A DNA stretch of 15,141 bases from Eubacterium sp. (GTDB taxonomy: Bacteria > Bacillota > Clostridia > Oscillospirales > Acutalibacteraceae), in NCBI GenBank assembly GCA_029059925.1, contig JAIDVA010000331.1:1-15141 (forward strand). The letters run 5' to 3'. The translations under genes and the position numbers were made by a program. How positions within the stretch are numbered: position 1 is the stretch's first letter; every line of letters starts with the position of its first letter. Below, piece after piece: positions 1-8,222 of this stretch. Below the pieces are notes generated by a model. It saw only the letters and a list, made by a program, of their open reading frames with translations, was not told the DNA's origin and made no database searches.

Positions 1-1
1 G

Positions 2-484
2 CGCTTAGTTGAAACCGACAGGAAGTTCCAGCTGCTTTTGGTTGGCGATGGTGCTGAAAGTAATAATCTAAGAAGACTTAGTAAAGAACTTAAAATTGAC
101 GATAAAGTAACCTTCCTCGGCCAAGTACAATACACCAAAATGAAAGAGGTATATTCAATCAGTGACTTTTTCGTTTTCCCAAGTCTGAGAGAGACAACCG
201 GAACGGTTTTATTTGAGGCAATGAGCAACGGCTTGCCTGTTCTTACTTTTAACCAGAATGGTGCAGATTTGCTGATTGACGAAAACTGCGGAATAAAGGT
301 TAATATCAATCAGAATCTTGATGATGTAAAAAAGGATTTTGCAAAAGGTATTAAAACACTCATTGAAAATGATGAGCAGCGCTGCAGCTTAGGCAAAGCA
401 GCATATGAAAAAATATTAAATGAATACACTTGGGAAAGCAAGTGCGAAACATTTGAAAGTAAGTTTTTAAAGGATATAAAATGA
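2..484 (+). CDS. Glycosyltransferase family 4 (partial, 5' end missing)
   Basis: This is the C-terminal part of a group 1 (GT4, GT-B fold) glycosyltransferase. The open frame runs from the left edge without a start, so the first ATG-like codon inside it is not the real start. Visible are the strand ending LLLVGDGAE, a V-x-FLG-x-V segment, and the nucleotide-sugar-binding E-x7-E motif (RETTGTVLFEAMSNGLPVLT, around positions 190-250). The family transfers a sugar from a nucleotide donor to a lipid-linked acceptor at the cytoplasmic face of the membrane. Here it presumably adds one sugar of the capsular repeat unit; donor and linkage cannot be read from the sequence. Its TGA overlaps the ATG of the next gene (ATGA at 481-484), which points to translational coupling in one operon. 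Confidence 0.9.
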   Translation, partial: RLVETDRKFQLLLVGDGAESNNLRRLSKELKIDDKVTFLGQVQYTKMKEVYSISDFFVFPSLRETTGTVLFEAMSNGLPVLTFNQNGADLLIDENCGIKVNINQNLDDVKKDFAKGIKTLIENDEQRCSLGKAAYEKILNEYTWESKCETFESKFLKDIK

Positions 485-1563
485 GCAAAACGATTTTCTT
501 CATAACAAATGAGCTGTCAGGCGGCGGCGCTGAACGTGTAATGAGCAATCTGGCAAACTATTTAATCAAAAGGGATTACAACATAAAATTTATACTTTTA
601 AATGGTAATGAAATCGTTTATCCCCTTGATAAAGCGATTGAAATCATCATCAGACCTGATGTTCAGGCAAGAGATACACTTGCACAGATTCAATTCATTC
701 GCAAATATATGAAGAAAAATAAAAATGCACTTTTTGTATCCTTCTTTACGCACCAGAATCTTTATACAATACTCGCCTCTATCGCAACCAAAGCTAAAGT
801 GCTTGTATCGGAAAGAAATGACCCGGCAAATACATTTACACGCAAATTGCAGAACATAGGCGATTTTTCAAGAAAAATATTATATAAAAACAAGCATTGC
901 AAAAAAATAGTCTTTCAGACACAGGGCGCTTCCGATTATTTTGAAGAACGGATTGCAAAAAAAGGTGTTGTCATTGCAAATCCTTTAAAGAACGGTCTGC
1001 CGCATCCCTATACAGGTCAGCGAAAAAAAACAGTTGTTGCCGTCGGCAGAATCAGTCCGCAAAAAAATTACAGGCTTTTGTTTGATGCCTTTGCAAAATT
1101 TTCCGAACTACGACCCGATTATACTGTCTATATTTACGGAAACGGTGCATCAAAGGATGCTGTAAAAAAATATATTGCAAAGCTTAATTTAACCGACAAG
1201 GTTGAGCTCTGCGGCTTTTGTAAAAATGTTCATGAAAGAATACTCGATGCAGGTATGTATGTTATGTCTTCGGATTTTGAGGGCCTTTCAAACGCAATGC
1301 TTGAAGCACTTGCAATAGGTCTGCCTGTCATTTCAACAGATCATCCGCCCGGTGGTGCAAGAGCATACATAACAAGCTATGAAAACGGTATTTTAACTCC
1401 GGTACGTGACGTTGATGCAATGACAAGAGCAATGTGCTATATGGCAGAAAACACTGAAAAAGCACAGGAAATGGGACAGAAAGCAGCATTGGTGCGTGAA
1501 GCGCTTTCGGAAGATACCATCTGTAAAAAATGGCAGACTGTATTTGATGATATATTAAAGTAA
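481..1563 (+). CDS. Glycosyltransferase family 4 (capsule/EPS repeat-unit assembly)
   Basis: A complete 360-residue GT-B glycosyltransferase of the GT4 group. The N-terminal acceptor domain opens with a strand followed by the glycine-rich loop GGGAERV (residues 14-20), typical of this family. The C-terminal donor domain starts near residue 185 (VAVGRISPQKNYRLL) and carries E-x7-E (E267 and E275, in EGLSNAMLEALAIGLPVIST). There are no membrane segments, so it is probably a soluble or peripheral enzyme on the cytoplasmic side of the membrane. The ATG is preceded by AAAGGA at a good distance and overlaps the stop of the upstream glycosyltransferase. Together these two enzymes would add successive sugars to the lipid-linked repeat unit. 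Family assignment is firm; substrate is unknown. Confidence 0.93.
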   Translation: MSKTIFFITNELSGGGAERVMSNLANYLIKRDYNIKFILLNGNEIVYPLDKAIEIIIRPDVQARDTLAQIQFIRKYMKKNKNALFVSFFTHQNLYTILASIATKAKVLVSERNDPANTFTRKLQNIGDFSRKILYKNKHCKKIVFQTQGASDYFEERIAKKGVVIANPLKNGLPHPYTGQRKKTVVAVGRISPQKNYRLLFDAFAKFSELRPDYTVYIYGNGASKDAVKKYIAKLNLTDKVELCGFCKNVHERILDAGMYVMSSDFEGLSNAMLEALAIGLPVISTDHPPGGARAYITSYENGILTPVRDVDAMTRAMCYMAENTEKAQEMGQKAALVREALSEDTICKKWQTVFDDILK

Positions 1564-1577
1564 TCAGAGGTATAGAA

Positions 1578-2603
1578 ATGCAGAAATTTAACAAAATGAA
1601 TCCTGAAAAAAAATATTTTATAACAGGAGCGGCCGGCTTTATCGGCTTTCACCTTTCAAAAAAGCTGCTTGAGCAGGGTGCACAAATCGTAGGCATTGAC
1701 AATATGAATGACTACTATGATGTTAAGCTTAAAGAAGCCCGACTTGAAATATTGAATACCTTTGAGAAATTCACCTTTATAAAGGGCAGCATTTCCGATA
1801 AAGAGCTTATCACTGATACTTTTAAAAAGCATCAGCCTGATATTGTTGTAAACCTTGCAGCACAGGCAGGTGTAAGATATTCCATAACAAATCCTGACGC
1901 TTATATTGATTCAAACATCATAGGCTTTTTTAATATTCTTGAGGCATGCAGGTATAATCCTGTAGAGCATCTTCTTTATGCGTCGTCATCATCCGTTTAC
2001 GGAATGCAGCAAAAAACACCGTTTTCCGTAACAGACGATGTATCACACCCAATCAGCCTTTACGCTGCTACCAAAAAGTCGAATGAGCTTATGGCATTTA
2101 CATATTCGCATCTTTATAATATACCTACAACAGGTCTTCGCTTTTTTACCGTTTACGGTCCGTTCGGAAGACCGGATATGGCATATTTCGGCTTCACAAA
2201 CAAAATGATTAAGGGCGAAACCATACAGATATTCAATAACGGCGATATGAAAAGGGATTTCACCTATATTGACGATATTGTGCAGGGTGTTGAAAATATG
2301 CTTTGCAACCCGCCGCAGGGCAATGACCCTGCAAAGGTTTACAATATCGGCAACAATGAGCCTGAAGATCTTATGACCTATATTGAAACACTTGAAAAAG
2401 CACTTATTAGCGAAGGCGTTATTACCGAGCCTGCAAAAAAAGAATTTTTGCCTATGCAGCCCGGTGATGTTTACCAGACCTATGCCGATGTAACAGAGCT
2501 TATGAATGATTTTGATTTTAAACCGAACACCTCTATTGAAAAGGGACTCGGTGAATTTGCCAAATGGTATAAGTCCTTTTATATGCAGGGAGGCAAAAAT
2601 TAA
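1578..2603 (+). CDS. NAD-dependent epimerase, UDP-glucuronate 4-epimerase type
   Basis: A 341-residue extended short-chain dehydrogenase/reductase. The NAD-binding loop GAAGFIG is at 17-23, an acidic residue (D41) follows strand 2, and the catalytic site is the serine cluster near 136-139 plus Y162/K166 (YAATK). Two segments resemble bacterial UDP-glucuronate 4-epimerases (CapI/LpsL type) more than GalE: NDYYDVKLKEARL (44-56) and FFTVYGPFGRPDMA (189-202). The expected reaction interconverts UDP-glucuronate and UDP-galacturonate. The next gene makes UDP-glucuronate, so the two form a pathway. AGAGG at 1566-1570 supports the ATG at 1578; an in-frame ATG at 1596 is a less well placed alternative. 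GalE-like or other sugar-nucleotide specificity is not fully excluded. Confidence 0.88.
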   Translation: MQKFNKMNPEKKYFITGAAGFIGFHLSKKLLEQGAQIVGIDNMNDYYDVKLKEARLEILNTFEKFTFIKGSISDKELITDTFKKHQPDIVVNLAAQAGVRYSITNPDAYIDSNIIGFFNILEACRYNPVEHLLYASSSSVYGMQQKTPFSVTDDVSHPISLYAATKKSNELMAFTYSHLYNIPTTGLRFFTVYGPFGRPDMAYFGFTNKMIKGETIQIFNNGDMKRDFTYIDDIVQGVENMLCNPPQGNDPAKVYNIGNNEPEDLMTYIETLEKALISEGVITEPAKKEFLPMQPGDVYQTYADVTELMNDFDFKPNTSIEKGLGEFAKWYKSFYMQGGKN

Positions 2604-3778
2604 TGAAAATAGCAGTTGCAGGCACAGGATATGTAGGACTTTCAATCTCCGTTTTGCTGTCACAAAAAAATGAGGTAACCGCTGTTGATATCATTCAGGA
2701 AAAGGTTGATATGATCAATAACGGCATATCCCCTATTGTTGACAATGAAATTGAACACTATTTAAGAAATAAAAAATTAAATCTAAAGGCAACAACTGAT
2801 GCCCAAAACGCATATAAGGATGCTGATTTTGTTGTTATTTCAACACCTACAAACTATGATCCCAAGCTCAATTTTTTTGATACATCATCTGTTGAAGCTG
2901 TAATCAAGCTTGTTATGAAAGTAAATCCAAATGCTGTTATGGTTATCAAATCAACGGTTCCTGTCGGATATACAGAAAGCATCAAGAAAAAATACAGCTG
3001 TGGCAAAATCATGTTTTCGCCCGAGTTCCTGCGTGAAGGACATGCTTTATATGACAACCTTTACCCATCAAGAATTATTGTCGGTGCTGATAATAATTTA
3101 AAGAATGAAGCACAGATATTCGCCAAATTACTTGAAGAAAATGCGATGAAAGAAGATGTTCCCGTTCTGTTTACAAAACCGACAGAGGCCGAGGCAGTCA
3201 AGCTGTTTGCAAATACATATCTTGCATTGCGTGTAGCATATTTTAATGAGCTTGATACATATGCAGAGCTCCGAGGACTCGATACAAAACAGATTATTGA
3301 GGGGGTTTGCCTGGATCCGAGAATCGGCGATCATTACAACAACCCAAGTTTTGGTTACGGCGGATACTGTCTGCCAAAGGACACAAAACAACTGCGTGCA
3401 AATTTTGCAGATGTACCAAGCAATCTGATTGGTGCAATTGTTGATGCTAATACTACAAGAAAGGATTTTATAGCAGACAGAATTATTGAGCAAAATCCGA
3501 AAATTGTAGGAATTTATCGTCTGACAATGAAATCAAATTCCGATAATTTCCGTCAATCCTCAATTCAGGGCGTAATGAAAAGAATCAAGGCAAAGGGCAT
3601 TGAGGTTGTTGTTTATGAGCCTGCGCTCAAGGATGAACGTTTTTTCAACAGCCGTGTAATACGTAATTTAGATGAATTTAAAAAAATGTCCGATATAATT
3701 GTTGCAAATCGTTTTAACAGCGAACTTGAGGATATTAAAGATAAAATTTACACAAGAGATTTATTTTTCAGAGACTAA
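2603..3778 (+). CDS. ugd: UDP-glucose 6-dehydrogenase
   Basis: This 391-residue enzyme oxidises UDP-glucose to UDP-glucuronate with two NAD+. It has the Rossmann loop GTGYVG (7-12), STVPVGYT (118-124), the substrate segment SPEFLREG (139-146), the conserved lysine and asparagine of AVKLFANTYLALR (K200, N204) and the catalytic cysteine C256 in GYGGYCLPKD. Its length fits the shorter class seen in Gram-positive capsule clusters (HasB-like) rather than the roughly 440-residue class. The ATG shares one base with the preceding epimerase stop (TAATG) and is served by AGGGAGG at 2587-2593, so the two are co-translated. Having ugd inside the cluster implies the polymer contains glucuronate or a sugar derived from it. 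Confidence 0.95.
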   Translation: MKIAVAGTGYVGLSISVLLSQKNEVTAVDIIQEKVDMINNGISPIVDNEIEHYLRNKKLNLKATTDAQNAYKDADFVVISTPTNYDPKLNFFDTSSVEAVIKLVMKVNPNAVMVIKSTVPVGYTESIKKKYSCGKIMFSPEFLREGHALYDNLYPSRIIVGADNNLKNEAQIFAKLLEENAMKEDVPVLFTKPTEAEAVKLFANTYLALRVAYFNELDTYAELRGLDTKQIIEGVCLDPRIGDHYNNPSFGYGGYCLPKDTKQLRANFADVPSNLIGAIVDANTTRKDFIADRIIEQNPKIVGIYRLTMKSNSDNFRQSSIQGVMKRIKAKGIEVVVYEPALKDERFFNSRVIRNLDEFKKMSDIIVANRFNSELEDIKDKIYTRDLFFRD

Positions 3779-3789
3779 GTGAGAATACA

Positions 3790-4683
3790 ATGAATATTTT
3801 TAAAAAGGGATTTATGTTTTTATCAAACCGAGGATTTTTTGACAGTATGTCAGACGAAAAATACCTCAGGCTTCGCTATAAGTGTATTTTGGGTAAAAAG
3901 CTGAATCTTGAAAATCCGATTACATATAATGAAAAGCTGCAATGGCTTAAGCTCTATGACAGAAAATCCGAATATACCAAAATGGTGGACAAATATGAGG
4001 TCAAAAAATATGTATCAGATATAATCGGTGATGAATACATCATTCCAACGCTTGGAGTATGGGAGCATGCAGAGGATATTGACTTTGATGCTTTGCCAAA
4101 CGAGTTTGTGTTAAAATGCACCCATGATTCAGGCGGAATTGTAATCTGTAATGATAAATCACAGCTTGACATTCAAAATACAAAAGCAACATTAAATCAT
4201 TTTTTAAACAGAAATTTTTACAGCCTTCACAGAGAATGGCCCTATAAAAATGTAAAGCCACGAATTATCGCAGAAAAATATATGGTTGACGAATCGGGAT
4301 ATGAGCTCAAGGATTACAAATTTTTCTGTTTTGACGGCAAGGTTCAGGCAATGTTTATTGCAACTGACAGAAATGAAAAAACAGAAACCTGCTTTGATTT
4401 TTTCGACAGAAATTTCAACCATATGCCTGTTATAAACGGGCATCCAAATACCAAAAAAGAATTAAAGAAACCACAGGGCTTTGAAAAAATGATTGAGCTT
4501 GCTGAAAAGCTCAGTATTGGTATTCCGCAGGTACGTATTGATTTTTACGATATCAACGGAAAAGTATATTTCGGTGAAATGACATTTTTCCACTGGAGCG
4601 GACTGAAAAAATTTGAACCCGAAAAGTATGATAAAATTTTCGGAGATTGGATAACACTTCCAAATAAGACTGTTCAGGAGTAA
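3790..4683 (+). CDS. TupA-like ATP-grasp protein (putative amino-acid ligase for polysaccharide)
   Basis: A 297-residue protein matching the ATPgrasp_TupA family, often mislabelled as glycosyltransferase. The N-terminal signature NPITYNEKLQWLKLYDR (42-58) is typical. ATP-grasp features are FVLK with K109 followed by HDSGG (112-116), the EK pair (162-163), KDYKFF (174-179), and the metal-binding end VRIDFY (D251) plus FGEMTF (E263). ATP-grasp enzymes form carboxylate-amine or carboxylate-thiol bonds through an acyl phosphate. TupA of an alkaliphilic Bacillus is needed for teichuronopeptide, a glucuronate/glutamate wall polymer. Beside UDP-uronate genes, this protein could join an amino acid to a uronic acid carboxylate, but that is inference. 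No membrane segments are seen. It starts 11 bases after ugd and is followed closely by the polymerase gene. Confidence 0.85.
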   Translation: MNIFKKGFMFLSNRGFFDSMSDEKYLRLRYKCILGKKLNLENPITYNEKLQWLKLYDRKSEYTKMVDKYEVKKYVSDIIGDEYIIPTLGVWEHAEDIDFDALPNEFVLKCTHDSGGIVICNDKSQLDIQNTKATLNHFLNRNFYSLHREWPYKNVKPRIIAEKYMVDESGYELKDYKFFCFDGKVQAMFIATDRNEKTETCFDFFDRNFNHMPVINGHPNTKKELKKPQGFEKMIELAEKLSIGIPQVRIDFYDINGKVYFGEMTFFHWSGLKKFEPEKYDKIFGDWITLPNKTVQE

Positions 4684-4686
4684 TAT

Positions 4687-5958
4687 ATGGAGAACTCTAT
4701 ACCCACAACTAAATACAGCAATGTGCGTCCTGACTGGGCATTCTTTCTCTACTTTGCAGGAATGTTTTGTCTGTTCACACATACATATATACAGCTGTTT
4801 CTACAAATATTTATAATAGCATACTCTGTAATAAAAAGAGTAGATGTTACAGGAAGTACGTTCAGAATAAAGACAAATGCCCTAAAAAATATCGGCTTCT
4901 TTATTTTATGGTTTGGATTACTGACGTTGCTTTTTTTCCTGTCAACTAAATTCTGGGCATACAGTCACCTTGCAGGTTCAAGAACAATGATTGGTTTAAT
5001 AAAGTCCTCTGCGGTAGGTATTGCAATGTTTTTGTACATTGATTCTGCAAATAAAGCATTATCCGTAATGCAGTCTCTTGCTTATGCAACATTAATTATG
5101 GGTATAGCAGCACTGATTACCACACCGACATCACAGTACTTCCAGGCCGGAGATGACGGATTTGGTGTAGCCTTAGGTCAGCAGCGAAACGGAATCGGTG
5201 CTATTGCTGCCGGTATGTCTGTAGTAAGTGTATATCTGAGACGGTACACCGATTTCAGATACGGCAATTATATGTCCGTCTTCTTCGTATTACTTACTAT
5301 TATTACAGGCTCAAGAGGCTCAATTGTTCAGCTTTTAATTCTTTTTGTGCTTATTGTTATCATTGATAAGGATTTATTCAGAATGATGACGAAATTAATT
5401 ATTTTTGTCATTGCAGCAGTAATAATCATACTAATGTTCAGAAATATACCGATTTTATATGAAAATATATGGCTGAGATTTGAAGATATGTTTGCTACCC
5501 TCACCGGCGAAAGAATAGAAGATGCCAGCACAAAGGGACGTGAATTCTATAAGGAAATCGCCTTCAATATGTTCCTCGAAAAGCCATTTCTTGGCTGGGG
5601 TCTTGACGGCTTTACCTGCTATCTCAGAGATAATCCATACTATAAAGGCTATTATATTGAAGCGGTTTACAGCCACTGTAATTTCTCAGAGCTTATGGCA
5701 AACCTTGGCATAGCAGGATTGCTTGTATGGTATATTCCTACATTCTCCATTTTGATTAAAAGCTTTAAATACAGAAAATATCATCCGTTGATGAAGATTA
5801 TGTTTTTCTATCTTCTTTCTATGGTAATACTTGACTATGCAAGAATTCCGTGGTCAGCGCACCCATCATTATATCAATATTATATTTCTTTTTTAACTAT
5901 TATCTTTTTGACGAATGAGGCAAAAAAGAACAAAGCACAGCAAACTGCTGTAAGCTGA
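4687..5958 (+). CDS. Wzy-like O-antigen/capsule polymerase or ligase, membrane protein
   Basis: A 423-residue integral membrane protein with about ten hydrophobic segments, belonging to the O-antigen ligase/polymerase (Wzy_C) group. Family marks are TGSRGS (207-212) at the end of a helix, the soluble loop with STKGRE (281-286), FLGWGLDGF (301-309) and the polar loop HCNFSELMANLGIAGL (330-345), where family members usually have an H-N pair. In a Wzx/Wzy system the enzyme joins lipid-linked repeat units on the outer face of the membrane; a ligase moving the finished chain to the wall would look similar. AGGAG at the 3' end of the ATP-grasp gene is its ribosome site, leaving only three bases between the genes. 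The stop lies in the loop of a predicted hairpin (5935-5969). Confidence 0.87.
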   Translation: MENSIPTTKYSNVRPDWAFFLYFAGMFCLFTHTYIQLFLQIFIIAYSVIKRVDVTGSTFRIKTNALKNIGFFILWFGLLTLLFFLSTKFWAYSHLAGSRTMIGLIKSSAVGIAMFLYIDSANKALSVMQSLAYATLIMGIAALITTPTSQYFQAGDDGFGVALGQQRNGIGAIAAGMSVVSVYLRRYTDFRYGNYMSVFFVLLTIITGSRGSIVQLLILFVLIVIIDKDLFRMMTKLIIFVIAAVIIILMFRNIPILYENIWLRFEDMFATLTGERIEDASTKGREFYKEIAFNMFLEKPFLGWGLDGFTCYLRDNPYYKGYYIEAVYSHCNFSELMANLGIAGLLVWYIPTFSILIKSFKYRKYHPLMKIMFFYLLSMVILDYARIPWSAHPSLYQYYISFLTIIFLTNEAKKNKAQQTAVS

Positions 5959-5969
5959 GCAGACTGTGC
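5935..5969 (+). other. Two-part hairpin spanning the polymerase stop codon
   Basis: GCACAG (5935-5940) pairs with CTGTGC (5964-5969), and inside it CTGCT (5945-5949) pairs with AGCAG (5958-5962) around an 8-base loop. The TGA begins in the loop. No T-run follows, so it is unlikely to be an intrinsic terminator. It may set mRNA processing or differential expression between polymerase and flippase, but this is unproven. Confidence 0.4.
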
Positions 5970-5995
5970 CTATACTGAATTTCGGGAGTGTTATT

Positions 5996-6043
5996 ATGCG
6001 CATCCGGATACAAAAAATAAAGGTTTATTCAAATGAGAAGTAA
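5996..6043 (+). CDS. Possible 15-codon leader ORF overlapping the flippase start
   Basis: A short frame reads MRIRIQKIKVYSNEK and stops at TAA 6041-6043, eleven bases inside the flippase gene and in another frame. Its ATG has a better ribosome site (GGGAG, 5984-5988) than the flippase ATG (AAAGG, 6018-6022, spacing about 10). The layout resembles translational coupling, where ribosomes ending the short frame re-initiate just upstream. It could equally be a chance frame, because the peptide is tiny, basic and resembles nothing I know. Confidence 0.35.
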   Translation: MRIRIQKIKVYSNEK

Positions 6044-7547
6044 AAAAGCACTGTACAATATGATTGCATCTATCAGCTATGAGGTTATTGCTGTTATTTG
6101 CGGACTTATTCTGCCAAGACTGATTCTAAGTCGTTTCGGTTCAAACTATAACGGCATTACATCCTCCATAACACAGTTTTTATCCTGTGTTGCTTTGCTT
6201 AAGGGTGGAGTAGATGCAGTCACAAGGGCCGCTTTGTATAAGCCCCTGGCTGATAAAAACACCAATGACATCAGCGCAATTGTGAATGCCACTTCAAAAT
6301 TTATGAGGAAAATTGCACTTATCTTTTTAGGTGCACTTTTCATTTTTGCTGCTGTATATCCGCTGCTTGTGAAGGAAGAATTTGAATGGCTGTTTTCCTT
6401 TACGCTTGTACTCATTCTCGGAATAAGCACCTTTACGGAATACTTTTTCGGTATGGCATTCAGCCGTCTTTTAGAAGCAGACCAAAAACAATATATTATT
6501 ACAATAACAAGAATCTTTTCAACGCTTTTAAATACGGTTTTAGCAGCAATTCTGATTAAGTCAGGCTTTGGAATCCATGCGGTTAAGCTTGTCAGTGCCT
6601 TTGCCTTTTCTCTCAATCCTATAATAATCTGCACCTATGTTAAGAAAAAGTATCATATCAACAAAAAAATAAAACCTAACAATACGGCTATATCTCAGCG
6701 CTGGGATGCCTTTGCGCAGTCAGTAGCCTTTTTTGTTCATAACAACACTGACATTATCCTGCTGACCTTTTTTACGAATACAAAAAATATTTCTGTATAT
6801 ACCGTATACAACTATGTCATATTAAATATCAGAAATGTTGTTGTAACCTTCATAACAAGCTTTGGTTCTGCATTTGGAGATATGCTTGCCAAGGGCGAAA
6901 AAGAACTGATTAAGGCAAATCTTAGAATATATGAGCTCATCATCTTCGGTTCAACCTCCGTAATTTATACAACTACGGGCATTATGATTGTGCCGTTTGC
7001 ACTTTTATACACATCAGGTGTAAATGACGTCAGCTATGACAGACCGATTTTTGCACTTATTATTACAATAGCCGGTGCATTCAGCTGCTTCAGAATACCA
7101 TATCAAACAATTGTCGAGGCTGCCGGCCATTTTAAACAAACCCGAAATGGCGCTATCATTGAAGCCGGACTGAATATCATCATATCATTAATCTTAATTT
7201 CTAAATTCGGCTTGATAGGTGTTGCAATCGGAACGCTTGCTGCAACTGTTTTCCGTTCCATGCAATATGCAATATACCTGTCAAAGCATATTGTGAAAAG
7301 GAATATAATGATATTTATATTCCATATCATACTTAATGCTGTTATTGCTCTTTCAACCTATGCTTTATCAGAATATCTGTTTACATTTGATATAGCAAAT
7401 TGGGGCTGGTGGGTTCTTAAGGCTGTTTTGGTCGCTGTTACCTCGGCACTTATTTCATTAATACTTCATTTCATCTTTTATCGAAAAGATATTATTGCAT
7501 TAATAAGCAAAATTACAGCCTTATTGAAAAATAAATTTAAAAGATAA
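6033..7547 (+). CDS. Wzx-like polysaccharide flippase (MATE/MOP superfamily)
   Basis: A 504-residue polytopic membrane protein with roughly 12-14 hydrophobic helices and short basic cytoplasmic loops. It matches the polysaccharide biosynthesis protein (Polysacc_synt/Wzx) group of the MOP exporter superfamily. The N-terminus (ALYNMIASISYEVIAVICG, then LPRLILSRFGSNYNG) follows the family pattern of a first amphipathic helix, a proline-containing helix end and an FG-x-x-x-NG loop. Such proteins move undecaprenyl-linked repeat units from the inner to the outer leaflet before Wzy acts. It follows the polymerase after 74 bases, the largest gap in the operon; that gap holds the hairpin and the 15-codon frame. 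Wzx proteins are poorly conserved, so specificity cannot be read. Confidence 0.9.
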   Translation: MRSKKALYNMIASISYEVIAVICGLILPRLILSRFGSNYNGITSSITQFLSCVALLKGGVDAVTRAALYKPLADKNTNDISAIVNATSKFMRKIALIFLGALFIFAAVYPLLVKEEFEWLFSFTLVLILGISTFTEYFFGMAFSRLLEADQKQYIITITRIFSTLLNTVLAAILIKSGFGIHAVKLVSAFAFSLNPIIICTYVKKKYHINKKIKPNNTAISQRWDAFAQSVAFFVHNNTDIILLTFFTNTKNISVYTVYNYVILNIRNVVVTFITSFGSAFGDMLAKGEKELIKANLRIYELIIFGSTSVIYTTTGIMIVPFALLYTSGVNDVSYDRPIFALIITIAGAFSCFRIPYQTIVEAAGHFKQTRNGAIIEAGLNIIISLILISKFGLIGVAIGTLAATVFRSMQYAIYLSKHIVKRNIMIFIFHIILNAVIALSTYALSEYLFTFDIANWGWWVLKAVLVAVTSALISLILHFIFYRKDIIALISKITALLKNKFKR

Positions 7548-7579
7548 CTTGCTGTCTTTCAGATGTATGGTAAACAAAT

Positions 7580-8161
7580 ATGCACAAAATTTTTAAAACG
7601 CTATTGCGTGATGTGGAAATATTTTTTGAAGAATATTTTATTGTACCTTTTTCAATTGCAATTTTCCTGACACTTATCGTTTTTCTTATTTTACACATAC
7701 ATAAAAAAAGAAAAACAATCGGTCGGCTTATAACAATACCTCTTGCTGCCTTTTATTTTTCTGAGCTTTTTTATACAACATTGCTTTGCAGAATAGGCAC
7801 AAAAACAGATGCTTTGGCAAACGTCTTTGGTGAATGGTCAATATATGACGGCGAGACAAGTATGTATATCAATCCTAAGCCAATACTTAACATTATACTG
7901 TTTTTACCCATAAGTATCGCTGTATTCTGCTTTACAAAGCAGGTATTCGATAAAACATATTCCGATAAAAAAATATTGATTTATACTGGACTGTTTTCGT
8001 TTTCAGTATCTCTTTTTATAGAGCTTATTCAGTTGATATTCAGTATAGGAACATTCCAAATATCAGATTTGGTATATAATACCGTTGGAGGTATTATAGG
8101 AGCTGTAATCTATATCGGATTAAATAAAATATTAATACACATAAAAAAGGCACGAAAATAA
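7580..8161 (+). CDS. VanZ-like family membrane protein
   Basis: A 193-residue membrane protein with about four to five hydrophobic helices (near residues 20-42, 52-72, 100-120, 131-155 and 164-185). VanZ-family marks are the NIILFLPISIAVF helix start (104-116) and the end motif IELIQLIFSIGTFQISD followed by YNTVGG (about residues 147-170), where the family has conserved E, Q, D and N-T-x-G-G positions. VanZ lowers teicoplanin susceptibility in the enterococcal van cluster by an unsettled mechanism; most homologues are uncharacterised cell-envelope proteins. Here it is the last gene before the terminator, 32 bases after the flippase, so it is probably co-transcribed and envelope-related rather than a resistance gene. 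The ribosome site is weak, and the start is taken as the only good in-frame ATG. Confidence 0.85.
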   Translation: MHKIFKTLLRDVEIFFEEYFIVPFSIAIFLTLIVFLILHIHKKRKTIGRLITIPLAAFYFSELFYTTLLCRIGTKTDALANVFGEWSIYDGETSMYINPKPILNIILFLPISIAVFCFTKQVFDKTYSDKKILIYTGLFSFSVSLFIELIQLIFSIGTFQISDLVYNTVGGIIGAVIYIGLNKILIHIKKARK

Positions 8162-8210
8162 AGGCAGGTGTTCTCCACTAAGAACACCTGCCTAATTTGT
8201 GTCTTTTTAT
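8162..8210 (+). terminator. Strong intrinsic terminator, probably bidirectional
   Basis: AGGCAGGTGTTCT (8162-8174) and AGAACACCTGCCT (8181-8193) form a perfect 13-bp stem with a 6-base loop. A T-rich stretch (8202-8210) follows, starting about eight bases after the stem. It begins directly after the VanZ-like stop and ends the polysaccharide operon. On the other strand it lies 30 bases beyond the phosphoesterase stop and is followed by TATTTTCG, so it probably serves that convergent operon too. Confidence 0.88.
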
Positions 8211-8222
8211 ATAACTCTGATA

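Noticed and set aside
2043..2663. - strand open frame of 206 codons opposite the epimerase gene
   Set aside because: It lies opposite a gene with all epimerase motifs, has a Cys/Ile/Phe-rich composition without domain marks, and no ribosome site or promoter.
5935..5969. Hairpin after the polymerase considered as an operon terminator
   Set aside because: No T-run follows, and the flippase downstream belongs to the same pathway with no evident new promoter. It is kept only as a structured element.
6146..6634. - strand open frame of 162 codons opposite the flippase
   Set aside because: An antisense shadow of a hydrophobic gene. It has no start signals and no recognisable motif.
481..8161. Recent horizontal transfer of the polysaccharide operon
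   Set aside because: Capsule clusters are often exchanged, but by eye the AT-richness and codon style match the flanking genes, and no mobile-element remnants border the 3' end. A computed composition profile would be needed to say more.
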